NCBI GenBank assembly: GCA_040768445.1
Contig: JAXGMV010000001.1
Location: forward strand, 1,054,001-1,118,000
DNA: 64,000 nucleotides
Reading direction: 5' to 3'
Source of the DNA: JAXGMV01 sp040768445
GTDB taxonomy: Bacteria; Chloroflexota; Anaerolineae; Anaerolineales; Anaerolineaceae
The translations under genes were made by a program, and so were the position numbers. Shown here piece by piece: positions 7,424-16,031 of the stretch (positions are counted from its first letter, which is position 1; each line of letters opens with the position of its first letter). The notes under the pieces were generated by a model. That model saw nothing but the letters and a program-made list of their open reading frames with translations. It made no database searches and was not told the origin of the DNA.

Positions 7424-8176
7424 TCAACCGCTGATGAAGGGGTTGAAATTGGTGTGCGTGTCAAAGTAATCTTCATGCTCAGCCTTTTTGAGCGCGTTGA
7501 CCACCCGGTAGGTCAGCGGCGTCATCAGCGCTTCGATGCCCACCTTGAACAGGTAATTGGTGAGCGCCAGGCTGACGAAGATCTCCCAGGGGAAGACACC
7601 TGCCAGGGTGGCCGCCAGCGTGAAGACCAGTGTGTCCACACCTTCGCCGATAATCGTGCTGCCGATGGTGCGCAGCCACAGCAGACGCCCGCCGGTAGCC
7701 ACCTTCAGCTTTGCCAGAGTGTAGGAATTGGAGAACTCACCCGCCCAGTAGGCCAGCAGGCTGGCAATGACGATGCCGCCGGAACTGACCCCGCCCAGGA
7801 TGGCCACGAAGGCACCCTGGCCGGCATAACCCTCCCAGGCCGCCTCACCCGGCAGGACGCGCACGACGCCCAGCACAACAGCGGTCAGCGCCAGGCAGGC
7901 AAATCCCACCCAGATCACACGCCGCGAGCGCCGGTAGCCGTATACTTCAGTCAGAATATCGCCAAAGATGTAGCTGACCGGGAAGAGGATAGTACCGGCG
8001 TCAAATGCCAGCGGGATACCCCACAGTGAAACGCCCCAGTCCACAATCTTGGCAGAGGAAGCGATGTTGCTGGTGATCAGCACGGTGATAAACACCGCCA
8101 TCACCAGGTCGATATAGCGGTAGCTGCGTTGGCGTAAAATGGGGGGTGATTCGGATTGACCGGCAGGTTGTTTCAT
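7424..8176 (-). CDS. yhhQ: Queuosine precursor transporter (YhhQ/VUT family)
   Basis: A 250-residue integral membrane protein of the YhhQ family, which imports queuine precursors such as preQ0 or preQ1 for tRNA modification. Recognisable segments are LITSNIASSAKIVDWG near the start, GTILFPVSYIFGDILTEVYGYRRSR around 60-85, and a C-terminal GVFPWEIFVSLALTNYLFKVGIEALMTP. About six or seven spans are expected. I chose the ATG at 8176. TATACT lies 7 nt before it and no ribosome-binding site is visible, so the message may be leaderless. An acidic tail follows the last span. Confidence 0.9.
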   Translation of the reverse strand: MKQPAGQSESPPILRQRSYRYIDLVMAVFITVLITSNIASSAKIVDWGVSLWGIPLAFDAGTILFPVSYIFGDILTEVYGYRRSRRVIWVGFACLALTAVVLGVVRVLPGEAAWEGYAGQGAFVAILGGVSSGGIVIASLLAYWAGEFSNSYTLAKLKVATGGRLLWLRTIGSTIIGEGVDTLVFTLAATLAGVFPWEIFVSLALTNYLFKVGIEALMTPLTYRVVNALKKAEHEDYFDTHTNFNPFISG

Positions 8177-8284
8177 CGCCCATAGTATACCTGATTTAAC
8201 CCTTACTGGCGGATTTGCTCGCAGCACAGGCTTGCCTGAACGGGGTACAATACACCAGACATTACAGAGAGCGAGGATACACCC

Positions 8285-9046
8285 ATGACCACTGACATCC
8301 CAACCTGGCGCGAAACCATCACTGTGCGCGACTACGAAACCGACTTCAACGGCAGATGGAAGCCTTCCAGCTTCTTCCGGCTGATGCAGCTGGTAGCCGG
8401 CAACCAGTCCACCTCGATTGGCTTCAACTTTTATGAGTTGATGGACAGGGGTATGGCCTGGGTGCTGTCACGGGTCAGGATCAGCATTGCGGAATTTCCA
8501 AAAATTGATGAACGCATCATCTATCATACCTGGCTGAACGGCGTTCAGCAGAAGCTATTTTTCATCCGTGAGTTTGACATCACAACCATAGACGGCAAAC
8601 GTCTTGCGCGCGCCACCACTGCTTCCATCCTGATCGACCCGCACAACCGGCGCATCCTCTCACCGCGCAGCCTGCCCGGTCACAACCCGGAGCACGCGGC
8701 ACAGGTCACAGTGCTTGAGCCATTGGACAAGCTGGACGTGCCAGAGGGCATGCCGGCAGTTTACCAACTGCAGGCGGCTTACAGCGACCTGGATGTGATG
8801 GGACATGTCAACAACGCCAATTACATTGACTGGGTATGCAGCGGCTTCCCGTTGGAGAAGTACCGACAGGAGCAGATCAGCCGGCTGCAGCTCAACTTTC
8901 TGCACGAGGTGAAAGCCGGCGATGCGGTGACGGTGTGTGCCGCCAGCCAGGATGAGGGCGGCAGGCGCTGGTCAGTGAGCGGTGAGAACGACAGCGGGGA
9001 ACGCGCCTTTGAAGCCGTAGTGGACTGGCAGCCGCGGGCTGTCTGA
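8285..9046 (+). CDS. Acyl-ACP thioesterase (FatA/FatB-like)
   Basis: A 253-residue double hot-dog thioesterase that releases fatty acids from acyl carrier protein. The first hot-dog domain runs about 1-140 (RDYETDFNGRWKPSSFFRLMQ); the second begins near 160 with YSDLDVMGHVNNANYIDWV, whose Asp, His and Asn fit the family active site. Bacterial members are found in Firmicutes, Chloroflexota and others and release medium or long chains. A GAGG ribosome-binding site precedes the ATG. The gene stands alone between convergent and divergent neighbours and ends in its own terminator. Confidence 0.9.
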   Translation: MTTDIPTWRETITVRDYETDFNGRWKPSSFFRLMQLVAGNQSTSIGFNFYELMDRGMAWVLSRVRISIAEFPKIDERIIYHTWLNGVQQKLFFIREFDITTIDGKRLARATTASILIDPHNRRILSPRSLPGHNPEHAAQVTVLEPLDKLDVPEGMPAVYQLQAAYSDLDVMGHVNNANYIDWVCSGFPLEKYRQEQISRLQLNFLHEVKAGDAVTVCAASQDEGGRRWSVSGENDSGERAFEAVVDWQPRAV

Positions 9047-9063
9047 TCATTTGAGATGGCAAT

Positions 9064-9095
9064 GCCGCAGGTGCTCAGGCTTGCGGCGTTTTTTT
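9064..9095 (+). terminator. Rho-independent terminator of the thioesterase gene
   Basis: GCCGCA (9064-9069) pairs with TGCGGC (9082-9087) and a run of seven T follows. It overlaps the 3' end of the convergent permease gene. Confidence 0.8.
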
Positions 9096-9926
9096 AAAGA
9101 AACGGTTGAGCAATCCTTTTTGTGGTGAGAACAGGAACGCCAGCAGGAAGATCGCCGTGGCAACCAGCACAATGGCTGAGCCCGAGACGATGTTGGTGTA
9201 GTAGCTGATGTACAGCCCGGACAGCGAAGAGAAGGCGCCGAAGGCGGCAGCTAACCCCATCATGGCCGGCAGGCGGCGGGTGAGCAGGTAGGCGGCTGCG
9301 CCGGGCGTCACCAGCATGGCAGCTACCAGACCCACCCCGACAGACTGGATGGAGATGACGATGGTGAGACCGAGCATCACCAGCAGGAGGTTGTTAAGGC
9401 GCTTGACGGGTAGTTTCATGGTGGTGGCGAGGATGGGGTCAAACGACACCAGCAGGAACTGCTTGTAGAGCAGGACGATGACCCCCAGCACCAACACGCC
9501 CACCACCGCGATCAGCACCAGGTCAAAGTTTGAGACACCGAGCACATTGCCGAACAGGATGTGCGACAGGTCCACAGCGTAGGAGCCCATACTGGAGATG
9601 AGCGCCACGCCCAATGCCAGGGCAGCGGCAAACAGGATACCAATGGCGGTATCCTCCTTGATGTTGCCCCCCGCAGAGAAGAAACCGATACCGAGCGCCA
9701 CCATAAGGGCGGCCGCCAGGGCACCGAGCGTCAGGTTGGCGTTGAGCAGGTAGGCGATGGCAATGCCGGGCAGGATGGCGTGTGCCAGTGCATCACCCAG
9801 GAAGGCCATGGAGCGCAGGACGACATAACAGCCGATGACTGCGCAGATGATGCCCACCAGCACTGCCGCGATTAGCCCACGCTGCATGAATGCGTACGAA
9901 AGGGGTTCAATAAGCCAGGTGATCAT
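9075..9926 (-). CDS. znuB: Metal ABC transporter permease (ZnuB/MntB type)
   Basis: A 283-residue permease of the ABC-3 family with about eight or nine spans, for zinc or manganese import. The early segment SYAFMQRGLIAAVLVGIICAVIGCYVVLRSMAFLGDALAHAILPG is diagnostic. I chose the ATG at 9926 with GGAAGGA upstream; it lies 4 nt after the ATPase stop codon. It works with the ATPase and the His-rich binding protein of the same operon. The last codons overlap the terminator of the convergent thioesterase gene. Confidence 0.93.
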   Translation of the reverse strand: MITWLIEPLSYAFMQRGLIAAVLVGIICAVIGCYVVLRSMAFLGDALAHAILPGIAIAYLLNANLTLGALAAALMVALGIGFFSAGGNIKEDTAIGILFAAALALGVALISSMGSYAVDLSHILFGNVLGVSNFDLVLIAVVGVLVLGVIVLLYKQFLLVSFDPILATTMKLPVKRLNNLLLVMLGLTIVISIQSVGVGLVAAMLVTPGAAAYLLTRRLPAMMGLAAAFGAFSSLSGLYISYYTNIVSGSAIVLVATAIFLLAFLFSPQKGLLNRFFKKTPQA

Positions 9927-9930
9927 TGCT

Positions 9931-10725
9931 CTATCCTTCCACTGCCGGCGGGCAGCACTCATCAATCAGCGCCGCGCCGTTCATCAAAAACATCTGCTCG
10001 CCAAAAGCCTGGCGAAGGTGATGTGGTGTGAATACGTCCTGCGGACTGCCAAAGGCGATCACCCGTCCGTTGAGCAGGAGCACCTGTTCGAACTTGCTGG
10101 CCGCCATGTTGAGGTCATGCGTGGAGACCATGATGGTGATGCCCTGGGCGTTCATCTTCTCCAGCAGCTGCAGGGTTGTTTCCTGTGTGGACATATCCAC
10201 GCCGTTGAACGGCTCGTCCAGCAGCAGGATGTGCGGCTGTTGGGCGAGTGCCCGGGCGAGGAAAACGCGCTGCAGTTGACCGCCCGATAAATCGCGCAGT
10301 GAGCGCTGTGCCAGGTCGGCAATACCCATCTCCTGCAGGCTGCTGTGAGCAAGCTCAAGGTCTGACTTGCCGGGGAAATCCAGCCAGCCCATGCGGCTGT
10401 AGCGTCCCATCAGCACCACATCCAGCACACTTACCGGGAAGCCGGCGTCAAATTCAGCGCGCTGAGGCACGTAAGCCACGCAGCCCTGGAAGGCACCGAT
10501 CGGCTGGCAGTGAATGAGCGCTGTGCCTGCCTGCAGTGGCAGGAGCCCGACCAACGCTTTGAACAACGTGGATTTGCCGGCGCCGTTGGGTCCGACGATG
10601 GCGATCATGCTGCCTTCATGCACGGTGAAGGTCAGGTCGTGCAGGATGGTCTTGCCGTTATAACCGACCTGCACATGCTCCAGCGTCAGGTGTGCCGGCT
10701 CGGTTGGGATGAACTTCTCTTTCAC
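9931..10725 (-). CDS. znuC: Metal ABC transporter ATP-binding protein (ZnuC/MntA type)
   Basis: A 264-residue ABC ATPase that powers metal import. Visible motifs are Walker A GPNGAGKST (about 45-53), Q-loop YVPQRAEFD, signature LSGGQLQRV (about 146-154), Walker B ILLLDEPF and switch STHD. The start is GTG at 10725 with AGGAG five nt before it. It is followed at once by the permease gene and preceded by the binding-protein gene. Zinc rather than manganese is suggested only by the neighbouring regulator type and the His-rich loop. Confidence 0.94.
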   Translation of the reverse strand: MKEKFIPTEPAHLTLEHVQVGYNGKTILHDLTFTVHEGSMIAIVGPNGAGKSTLFKALVGLLPLQAGTALIHCQPIGAFQGCVAYVPQRAEFDAGFPVSVLDVVLMGRYSRMGWLDFPGKSDLELAHSSLQEMGIADLAQRSLRDLSGGQLQRVFLARALAQQPHILLLDEPFNGVDMSTQETTLQLLEKMNAQGITIMVSTHDLNMAASKFEQVLLLNGRVIAFGSPQDVFTPHHLRQAFGEQMFLMNGAALIDECCPPAVEG

Positions 10726-10758
10726 AACTGCTCCTTTGCCACTGATTTTACCCGGCGG

Positions 10759-11685
10759 CTATTTCAATGCCCCGACAATCAGGTCAATGTTGTGGCGCAT
10801 CATGCCGATATAGCCTGTTGATTCAGTATTTTTGGATGTGACTGCATGGGTGCGCAGGTCAGTGAGCACCTGGATGCCGGTTTCACTGGAAATCTGGAAA
10901 GCCAGCTCAGGGTTGCTGCCGGTTTCAAGGAAGATGGCGGGCGCACCAGTCTGGCGGATCTTCTCAATCACTTCCGCCATCATCTGTGCTGACGGGGTGG
11001 ATGAACTGCTGTAGCCAGGCAGAATGGCACCGGTGAGCTCATAGCCATACCGTTCGGCGAAGTAGCCCAATGACTCGTGAGCGGTGACCAGTTTGCGGCG
11101 TTCGGGCGGTATGGTCTCCGTCTGCTGGCGGATGTAGGCATCCAGCTCAGCCAGTTGGGCGGTGTACCCGGCAGCGTTTTTCTCGTAAATGGCGCTGTTC
11201 TCAGGGTCCAGCTCGATGAAGGCGTTCTTGATATTTTCAACATAGCTCATCACCAGGTTGGGGTCCAGCCAAAAATGCGGGTCGAAATCGTGTTCGTGAT
11301 CATGATTTTCGCCTTCATGTTCGGCTTCACGCCCTTCCAAACCTTCTGAGGCGGTGACAACAGTGATATCTGCACCGGCGCCGGCCACCACATCTTCCAG
11401 CCAGGTCTCAAGACCGCCGCCGTTGAGGATGAACAGGTCACTGTTTGAGATTTTGACCACATCCTGCGGGGCAGGCTGAAAGGCGTGCGGGTCAGCCCCA
11501 TCGGGCATCAGGCTGGTCACGGTGAACTGCGTGCCGGCCACGTTCTGTGCGATATCCGCCAGGAATGACTCGGCTGCCATAACCTGCAGGGCTCCGGGCT
11601 CATCGGTGGTTTGCGGGGCTGATTGACAGCCGCCTGCCAGAGCGATGAGGGTGATGATGAACAGGCTTAATCCATTAAGTTTCAT
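10759..11685 (-). CDS. znuA: Zinc/manganese-binding lipoprotein (ZnuA type)
   Basis: A 308-residue cluster A-I substrate-binding protein. The signal ends in a lipobox ALAGGC. A His-rich acidic loop (EHEGENHDHEHD, about 120-132) precedes the conserved DPHFWLDP; such loops are typical of zinc binders. Metal ligand histidines are expected in DPHAFQPAP, DPHFW and TAHESLGYF. I chose the ATG at 11685; GGAG lies 6 nt upstream. It heads the transporter part of the operon just downstream of a Fur-family regulator. Confidence 0.94.
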   Translation of the reverse strand: MKLNGLSLFIITLIALAGGCQSAPQTTDEPGALQVMAAESFLADIAQNVAGTQFTVTSLMPDGADPHAFQPAPQDVVKISNSDLFILNGGGLETWLEDVVAGAGADITVVTASEGLEGREAEHEGENHDHEHDFDPHFWLDPNLVMSYVENIKNAFIELDPENSAIYEKNAAGYTAQLAELDAYIRQQTETIPPERRKLVTAHESLGYFAERYGYELTGAILPGYSSSSTPSAQMMAEVIEKIRQTGAPAIFLETGSNPELAFQISSETGIQVLTDLRTHAVTSKNTESTGYIGMMRHNIDLIVGALK

Positions 11686-11772
11686 AACTAACTCCAATAA
11701 TTGATAAGTGCTGACGGCAGTTTATTACACGCCGGCAAATGCCAGATGATTTGTAATCTATATCATGCGGTC

Positions 11773-12249
11773 TTACAGGCTGTCGTCTGGTGGGGTTTCC
11801 TCAGTGGTAGTGGTCTCAGCCTGGCGGCATATAGGGCACAACCCGAACAACTGCAGCCAGTGGCTGGTGATGCTGTAGCCGCTGCGCGCTTCCACGCGGT
11901 TGATCAGGTGGCTGAGGTCATCGCCTTCAAAATAAGCCACCCGGCCACACTGCCGGCAGACCAGCAGGTGCTGGTGGCCGACCGTGGCGCGGATATACAG
12001 ATTGCAGCCCTGCGGTTGGTGCATGCGCTCGATCAGCCCCAGTTCATTGAGCTTTTCCAGCGTGCGGTACACGGTGACCATACCCAAATTGCGGCAGGAT
12101 TTCTGCCCGAGGGTGTAGATCTCGAGCGGCTCCATGCCGCGCGGATTGTCCAGCATGGTTTGCACAATCGCACGCCGGGCACGCGTTTTGCGGTAGCCGT
12201 GCGCCTGCAGGGTATCCATCCAGTCATCAACTAGGGTTTTATTATTCAT
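11773..12249 (-). CDS. zur: Fur-family metalloregulator (probably Zur)
   Basis: A 158-residue Fur-family repressor. The winged helix occupies about 15-85 (MVTVYRTLEKLNELGLIERM is the recognition region), followed by the metal-binding dimer domain with GHQHLLVCRQCGRV and a second CPIC pair. The CxxC pairs (98-101, 138-141) form the structural zinc site. Location directly upstream of znuACB-like genes on the same strand suggests it controls zinc uptake; a Fur or Mur role is possible. A perfect palindrome overlaps its own ribosome-binding site, so autorepression is likely. Confidence 0.9.
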   Translation of the reverse strand: MNNKTLVDDWMDTLQAHGYRKTRARRAIVQTMLDNPRGMEPLEIYTLGQKSCRNLGMVTVYRTLEKLNELGLIERMHQPQGCNLYIRATVGHQHLLVCRQCGRVAYFEGDDLSHLINRVEARSGYSITSHWLQLFGLCPICRQAETTTTEETPPDDSL

Positions 12250-12256
12250 GCTTTAC

Positions 12257-12287
12257 CTTATTGAAAATGATAATCATTTTCAATAAG
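12257..12287. promoter_or_regulatory. Perfect 31-bp Fur/Zur-type operator
   Basis: A perfect palindrome centred on 12272, with half-site CTTATTGAAAATGAT mirrored on the other side. The core, AATGATAATCATT, matches the classic Fur-family box. It starts 8 nt upstream of the regulator's ATG and covers its AAGG ribosome-binding site, so binding would block transcription, translation or both of the regulator and the transporter genes behind it. Confidence 0.9.
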
Positions 12288-12344
12288 CCTGTCAAGGTCA
12301 TTGGACTGCCCTGCAGAGGAGCAATTTATTAGGAAAATCAGCTT

Positions 12345-13103
12345 TTACAGTGACAGGCAGGCGCGGGCTGCCAGCCAAAATAAGTTCTGGCGGACTTCGC
12401 GGCGCGACTGCCAGCCGCGGTTATCCCACTCGCTGCCGGAGAGGTCATCGCCGCCGTAGAGCACCTGCCCGTAGCTCACGCCCCTAAAGGCGGCAACAGC
12501 CATCATCGAGGCAGCTTCCATCTCCACTGCCAGGCAGCCTTCTCCACGTCGGGCAGCCACCTTGTCGGCTGTCTCACGGTACGGTGCGTCGGTGGTCCAT
12601 GTTTTGCCAGCGATATATGGGGCGCCGGCATCCTCAAGTGTATCGGTCAACACCTTCACGCCGGCAGGTTGGGCAGTTACCTCGCGGGAGGGCGGCAGGT
12701 AGTGGTAAGAAGTGCCCTCATCGCGTACGGCTGAGGTCACCACGATCAGCTTACCTACTGCGATGTCTTTCGCCAATACGCCGGCGCCGCCGCAGGCGAT
12801 GAACTTGCTGCAGCCGCGGGCGATCATATCCTCCAACAGGCCGGCTGAGAGCGGGCCGCCGATGCCGGGGTGATAGAACGCTAGCCGTTTGCCGTCCAGT
12901 TCGATCTCATACAGTGGGTGTGGGCCGTCCTCCCAGTGGTGCTCCAGCAGGACACGCGCCTGCCGCTCACTGACCACCTGGTCAATCACCTCTTTGAAAA
13001 AGCAGATCACGCAGTGTGCCGGCACATCCTGCAGACGGACCAGTTTGGACGGTTCGATCATCGCTTCGGGTGCGGGGTCAAACTCAAGGATCGGGTAACT
13101 CAT
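12345..13103 (-). CDS. Nucleoside phosphorylase family protein
   Basis: A 252-residue member of the PNP/UDP phosphorylase family, cleaving nucleosides with phosphate to free base and ribose-1-phosphate. Key segments are YHPGIGGPLSAGLLEDMIARG (about 75-97), IACGGAGVL, VVTSAVRDEGTSYHY (the RDEGTS loop) and CLAVEMEAASMMAVA, whose Glu-Met-Glu binds ribose. The closest style is uridine phosphorylase, but the base specificity is not determined. GGAGG lies 11 nt before the ATG. Confidence 0.88.
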   Translation of the reverse strand: MSYPILEFDPAPEAMIEPSKLVRLQDVPAHCVICFFKEVIDQVVSERQARVLLEHHWEDGPHPLYEIELDGKRLAFYHPGIGGPLSAGLLEDMIARGCSKFIACGGAGVLAKDIAVGKLIVVTSAVRDEGTSYHYLPPSREVTAQPAGVKVLTDTLEDAGAPYIAGKTWTTDAPYRETADKVAARRGEGCLAVEMEAASMMAVAAFRGVSYGQVLYGGDDLSGSEWDNRGWQSRREVRQNLFWLAARACLSL

Positions 13104-13222
13104 GGCTGGCAGTGCCTCCGTACATTAAACATGTGGTGAGCGTGTTGTTGGTAACACAGGCTGAGATTCATTATATTCGGTTAAAGTCAGAGTGTTATGA
13201 AAAAAGGCTGTTGGAAAGCGAT

Positions 13223-13843
13223 TCAGGGTGCCAGGTTGGGCGTGATTTGGCCACTTGACAGGTCAAAGGTGAAGGCCAGCGTCTCAGCCGCAGTATCATG
13301 AAGGGCACCGCCGCCATCCATCAATGTACCGTTTAAGGAGATGAGCGGGCCGGGCTGTGCCGGACCGGCGACGCGGTAAGCCACCCTGCCGCCGCCAGGG
13401 CAGTTGTGGAACTTGACTGTTCCGGCGTAACTGCCGTCAGCCGGGTTCTGCATCAGGTCAACGGACCAGCGGTAGTAGTAGGTACCTTCTGCTTCGTCAC
13501 AGTAAGCGCCGTACCAGCCGCCGATCACGTTCGCCGGGCTGGCGCTGGCAGGCTGGGGGACAGAGGCTTCAGTTGCGCTGGCCGGGGATGCGACTTCTGT
13601 AGCTTGAACCGCAGGTTGAGCTGGTGCTTCAGTTGCAGATAAAACGGCTTCGGTTGCAGCTGCGGCGGGTACTGTCGGTAGCTTTGGCGTTGCCTGGTAA
13701 GCACGACTCACGTAGTTTGTGCCAAAATAATCATCTAAAAAGACCAGCGGGGCTATAGGGCTATAACGACATGCCAGGCTGAAGATTGTCAGGGTAAGGA
13801 TGAGTAATAAAACAGTCGATTTAGAGGGGGATTTGTTTGCCAC
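13223..13843 (-). CDS. Putative lipoprotein with Ala/Thr/Pro-rich linker
   Basis: A 206-residue exported protein of unknown function. The GTG at 13843 has GGAGGG four nt upstream and begins a signal with lipobox FSLAC. A linker of about 75 residues (ATEAVLSATEAPAQP and similar) leads to a compact C-terminal domain with IGGWYGAYCDEAEGTYYYRWSVDL and GTVKFHNCPGGGRVAYRV. Two cysteines in that domain may form a disulphide. It is divergent from the next lipoprotein gene. No family recognised. Confidence 0.65.
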   Translation of the reverse strand: MANKSPSKSTVLLLILTLTIFSLACRYSPIAPLVFLDDYFGTNYVSRAYQATPKLPTVPAAAATEAVLSATEAPAQPAVQATEVASPASATEASVPQPASASPANVIGGWYGAYCDEAEGTYYYRWSVDLMQNPADGSYAGTVKFHNCPGGGRVAYRVAGPAQPGPLISLNGTLMDGGGALHDTAAETLAFTFDLSSGQITPNLAP

Positions 13844-14019
13844 TGTGCCCTCCAATACCTGGAAAGCGAATAGTTGTTGATTAAAAGAAATCAATTTTAT
13901 GTTTTAATTATAGCAAAGTCGTCAACATAGATTCATTCGCGTGTTTTCCTTACAGAATCATTTATACAAGCGTCTTACAAAGTTGCCCTGTCTGTTATTA
14001 GACCTGAAAGGAGGGTGTG

Positions 14020-15279
14020 ATGCGTATCAACGCCCGCCGCAAGCAAGTTCCTGTGCTCTTCAATATTTTGTTGTTGGTTTTGCTTCTGGCATGCAGTGTC
14101 GAGTCAACAGACCGGGTAGAATTGTCAGCCGCTGATCAAGTTGCCACAGGTGTCGCCGCCACACAACTGGCAAAGCAGGGTGCTGCTGTGCCGCAGGGCG
14201 GGGAGCAGCCCGCACAGGAAAGCGCCAGCGCCGAAGAACCTGTACAACCTGAGCCGGCGTCACCGCAGGCGCCAATTGAAGAGCCCCAACAACCTGCTGA
14301 GCTGGCCCCGTCTGGGGCAGGATTGAGCCGGGCCAACCCTCTGCCGCCCGGCACACTGGTCTCCGTCCCTGATTGGGACATCCAGGTGCTTGAGTATTAT
14401 CGCGGCGCCGAAGCTTTAAGCCGTATTAATCAAGATTTTTATCGACAGGTAACGGCGCCTGAGGGAAAAGAAATCGTGCTGGTCAAGTTCTTCGTTCGCT
14501 GTACCTCATTTGAGGATAAAGCCTACGACCTCGGGCTCTTTGATCTCGCATTGACAGGTGACAACAACACGGTATATGGCGACCAGATAGATGAATGGCC
14601 GCAGCCGGAGTTTTATTACAAAGATATGTTCACTGCCGAGGCGATTGAAGGCTGGCTGGATGTGGTAGTACCGGCTGGTGAGAAAAACCTGATGGCAGTG
14701 GTCAACCTGGAAGACAATAACTCTGATTCGCCGACATACGGCACGCGCTATGTGCGCTACCTGGCATTGGAGCCAGACAGCGCTATCATACTGCCGACTG
14801 AATATGCCAGCCGGGCAGCCAACGAAATTGGCACAACGAAGGAAAACCCGGCAGGTGTGGGTCAGATGGTCTCCATGCCGGAGTGGGATATCACCTTACT
14901 GGAAGTGCTGGGGGGTTCTGAAGCGGATACCCTGCTGCAGCAGAATAACACTCTCTATCAAGCGCCGGAAGCCGGATTTGAGTACAGCTTGTGGCATTTC
15001 AAACTGCAGTACTTCGGTGAGCAGGACTGGCCGATGAGTTTGAGCTTTTATAATTTTTTTGTTATTGATATGACTGGCAGCAATTTGAGTGATATTTCTC
15101 GGAATGTGCAGAACCCTGACAGGAATTATCTATCTGACACCATCCTGCCGGGTGCCGAGGTGGATGGCTGGGTGGTCCTGCAGATGCCGCAGGCTGGCAC
15201 GCCGTACCTGGTGAAATTCAGGTATGACAGTGATTCCGACAGCCAAAAGGACGAAAGTCGTTATTTCAGCATCGACTGA
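14020..15279 (+). CDS. Lipoprotein with two DUF4352-like domains
   Basis: A 419-residue lipoprotein with lipobox LLLAC, a Pro/Ala/Glu-rich linker (about 35-105) and two related beta-rich domains. The repeat is visible by matching LPPGTLVSVPDWDIQVLEYYRGAEA (first) with GVGQMVSMPEWDITLLEVLGGSEA (second). Each domain resembles DUF4352/telokin-like immunoglobulin-fold modules found on cell surfaces; the role is unknown. GGAGG is 5 nt before the ATG at 14020; a GTG three nt earlier is less likely. The gene is divergent from the lipoprotein at 13223-13843. Confidence 0.7.
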   Translation: MRINARRKQVPVLFNILLLVLLLACSVESTDRVELSAADQVATGVAATQLAKQGAAVPQGGEQPAQESASAEEPVQPEPASPQAPIEEPQQPAELAPSGAGLSRANPLPPGTLVSVPDWDIQVLEYYRGAEALSRINQDFYRQVTAPEGKEIVLVKFFVRCTSFEDKAYDLGLFDLALTGDNNTVYGDQIDEWPQPEFYYKDMFTAEAIEGWLDVVVPAGEKNLMAVVNLEDNNSDSPTYGTRYVRYLALEPDSAIILPTEYASRAANEIGTTKENPAGVGQMVSMPEWDITLLEVLGGSEADTLLQQNNTLYQAPEAGFEYSLWHFKLQYFGEQDWPMSLSFYNFFVIDMTGSNLSDISRNVQNPDRNYLSDTILPGAEVDGWVVLQMPQAGTPYLVKFRYDSDSDSQKDESRYFSID

Positions 15280-15344
15280 CCGCAGTTAAGTTGATCAGAC
15301 CTGTTGATAGGGGACAGGTGAACATTGGCAAGGTTGAGTGAAAC

Positions 15345-15373
15345 TTGACAAACGGTAAAAAATCACTTATTAT
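15345..15373 (+). promoter_or_regulatory. Sigma-70-type promoter of the AbiE-like operon
   Basis: TTGACA (15345-15350), a 17-nt spacer and TATTAT (15368-15373) give a near-consensus promoter. Transcription would start near 15380. Confidence 0.75.
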
Positions 15374-15381
15374 ATTTCTAA

Positions 15382-15403
15382 ATGTCAATAAAAATATTAA
15401 CAT
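15382..15403. promoter_or_regulatory. Candidate antitoxin operator
   Basis: ATGTCAATA and TATTAACAT form an imperfect inverted repeat with one mismatch, lying at the predicted transcription start and 14 nt before the antitoxin ATG. AbiEi antitoxins are known to repress their own operon by binding inverted repeats. Confidence 0.45.
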
Positions 15404-15416
15404 AAAGAAATAGAAT

Positions 15417-16031
15417 ATGAATTATCGTTATTTTGTATCAAAAATTAAGAACCTGCCAGCTTTTAATTTGAATGATGTGCGCAAGGTTGACCCTGCCTTT
15501 CACCGACAGCAGTTAACCTACTGGCTCAATAAGGGTTATATTAAGCATCTGGTCGGCGGTTATTATGCCCTGCCGGAGAGGAAGGTTAGTGAGCCTTACC
15601 TGTTTATGCTGGCTAACAGGCTTTATGCGCCTTCATACATCAGCCTGGAATCAGCCCTGGCATACCACCAGGTGATACCTGAAACTGTACTGGGTGTGAC
15701 GAGCATCAGTACCCTAAAAACTAACCGCTTTACCAGCGACTGGGGTGTGTTCAGTTATCGAAGTGTACAGCCCCGCCTGATGTTCGGCTACCAGGTGGTA
15801 AATGCGAATGATGACATCAAATTCAACATGGCTGGCATCGAAAAAGCCGTGTTGGATTACTTATATTTAAACGCCCACATTTGCACAACAGCAGACTTTT
15901 ATGGACTGCGCTGGAACAGGGAACAGCTTCAGAAGATAGATTCTTCCATTTTTAGCCGATATTTGGGCCTCTTTAACAAACGAGCCTTGAGTGACAGGGT
16001 AGAAAAATTAAAGGCATATCTCAATGCTTGA
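15417..16031 (+). CDS. Type IV antitoxin, AbiEi family
   Basis: A 204-residue AbiEi-like antitoxin. The N-terminal winged helix is about 1-60 (FNLNDVRKVDPAFHRQQLTYWLNKGYIKHLVGGYYAL) and the C-terminal antitoxin domain follows, with PSYISLESALAYHQVIPE and GIEKAVLDYLYL. In the AbiE system this protein counteracts the nucleotidyltransferase toxin and represses the operon. The toxin gene overlaps its 3' end by 8 nt, ensuring coupled synthesis. The operon has its own strong promoter. Confidence 0.88.
   Translation: MNYRYFVSKIKNLPAFNLNDVRKVDPAFHRQQLTYWLNKGYIKHLVGGYYALPERKVSEPYLFMLANRLYAPSYISLESALAYHQVIPETVLGVTSISTLKTNRFTSDWGVFSYRSVQPRLMFGYQVVNANDDIKFNMAGIEKAVLDYLYLNAHICTTADFYGLRWNREQLQKIDSSIFSRYLGLFNKRALSDRVEKLKAYLNA

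Noticed and set aside
7286..8029. Plus-strand frame opposite the queuosine-precursor transporter
   Set aside because: The minus-strand frame gives a typical multi-span YhhQ protein; the plus-strand frame is polar and unlike any family.
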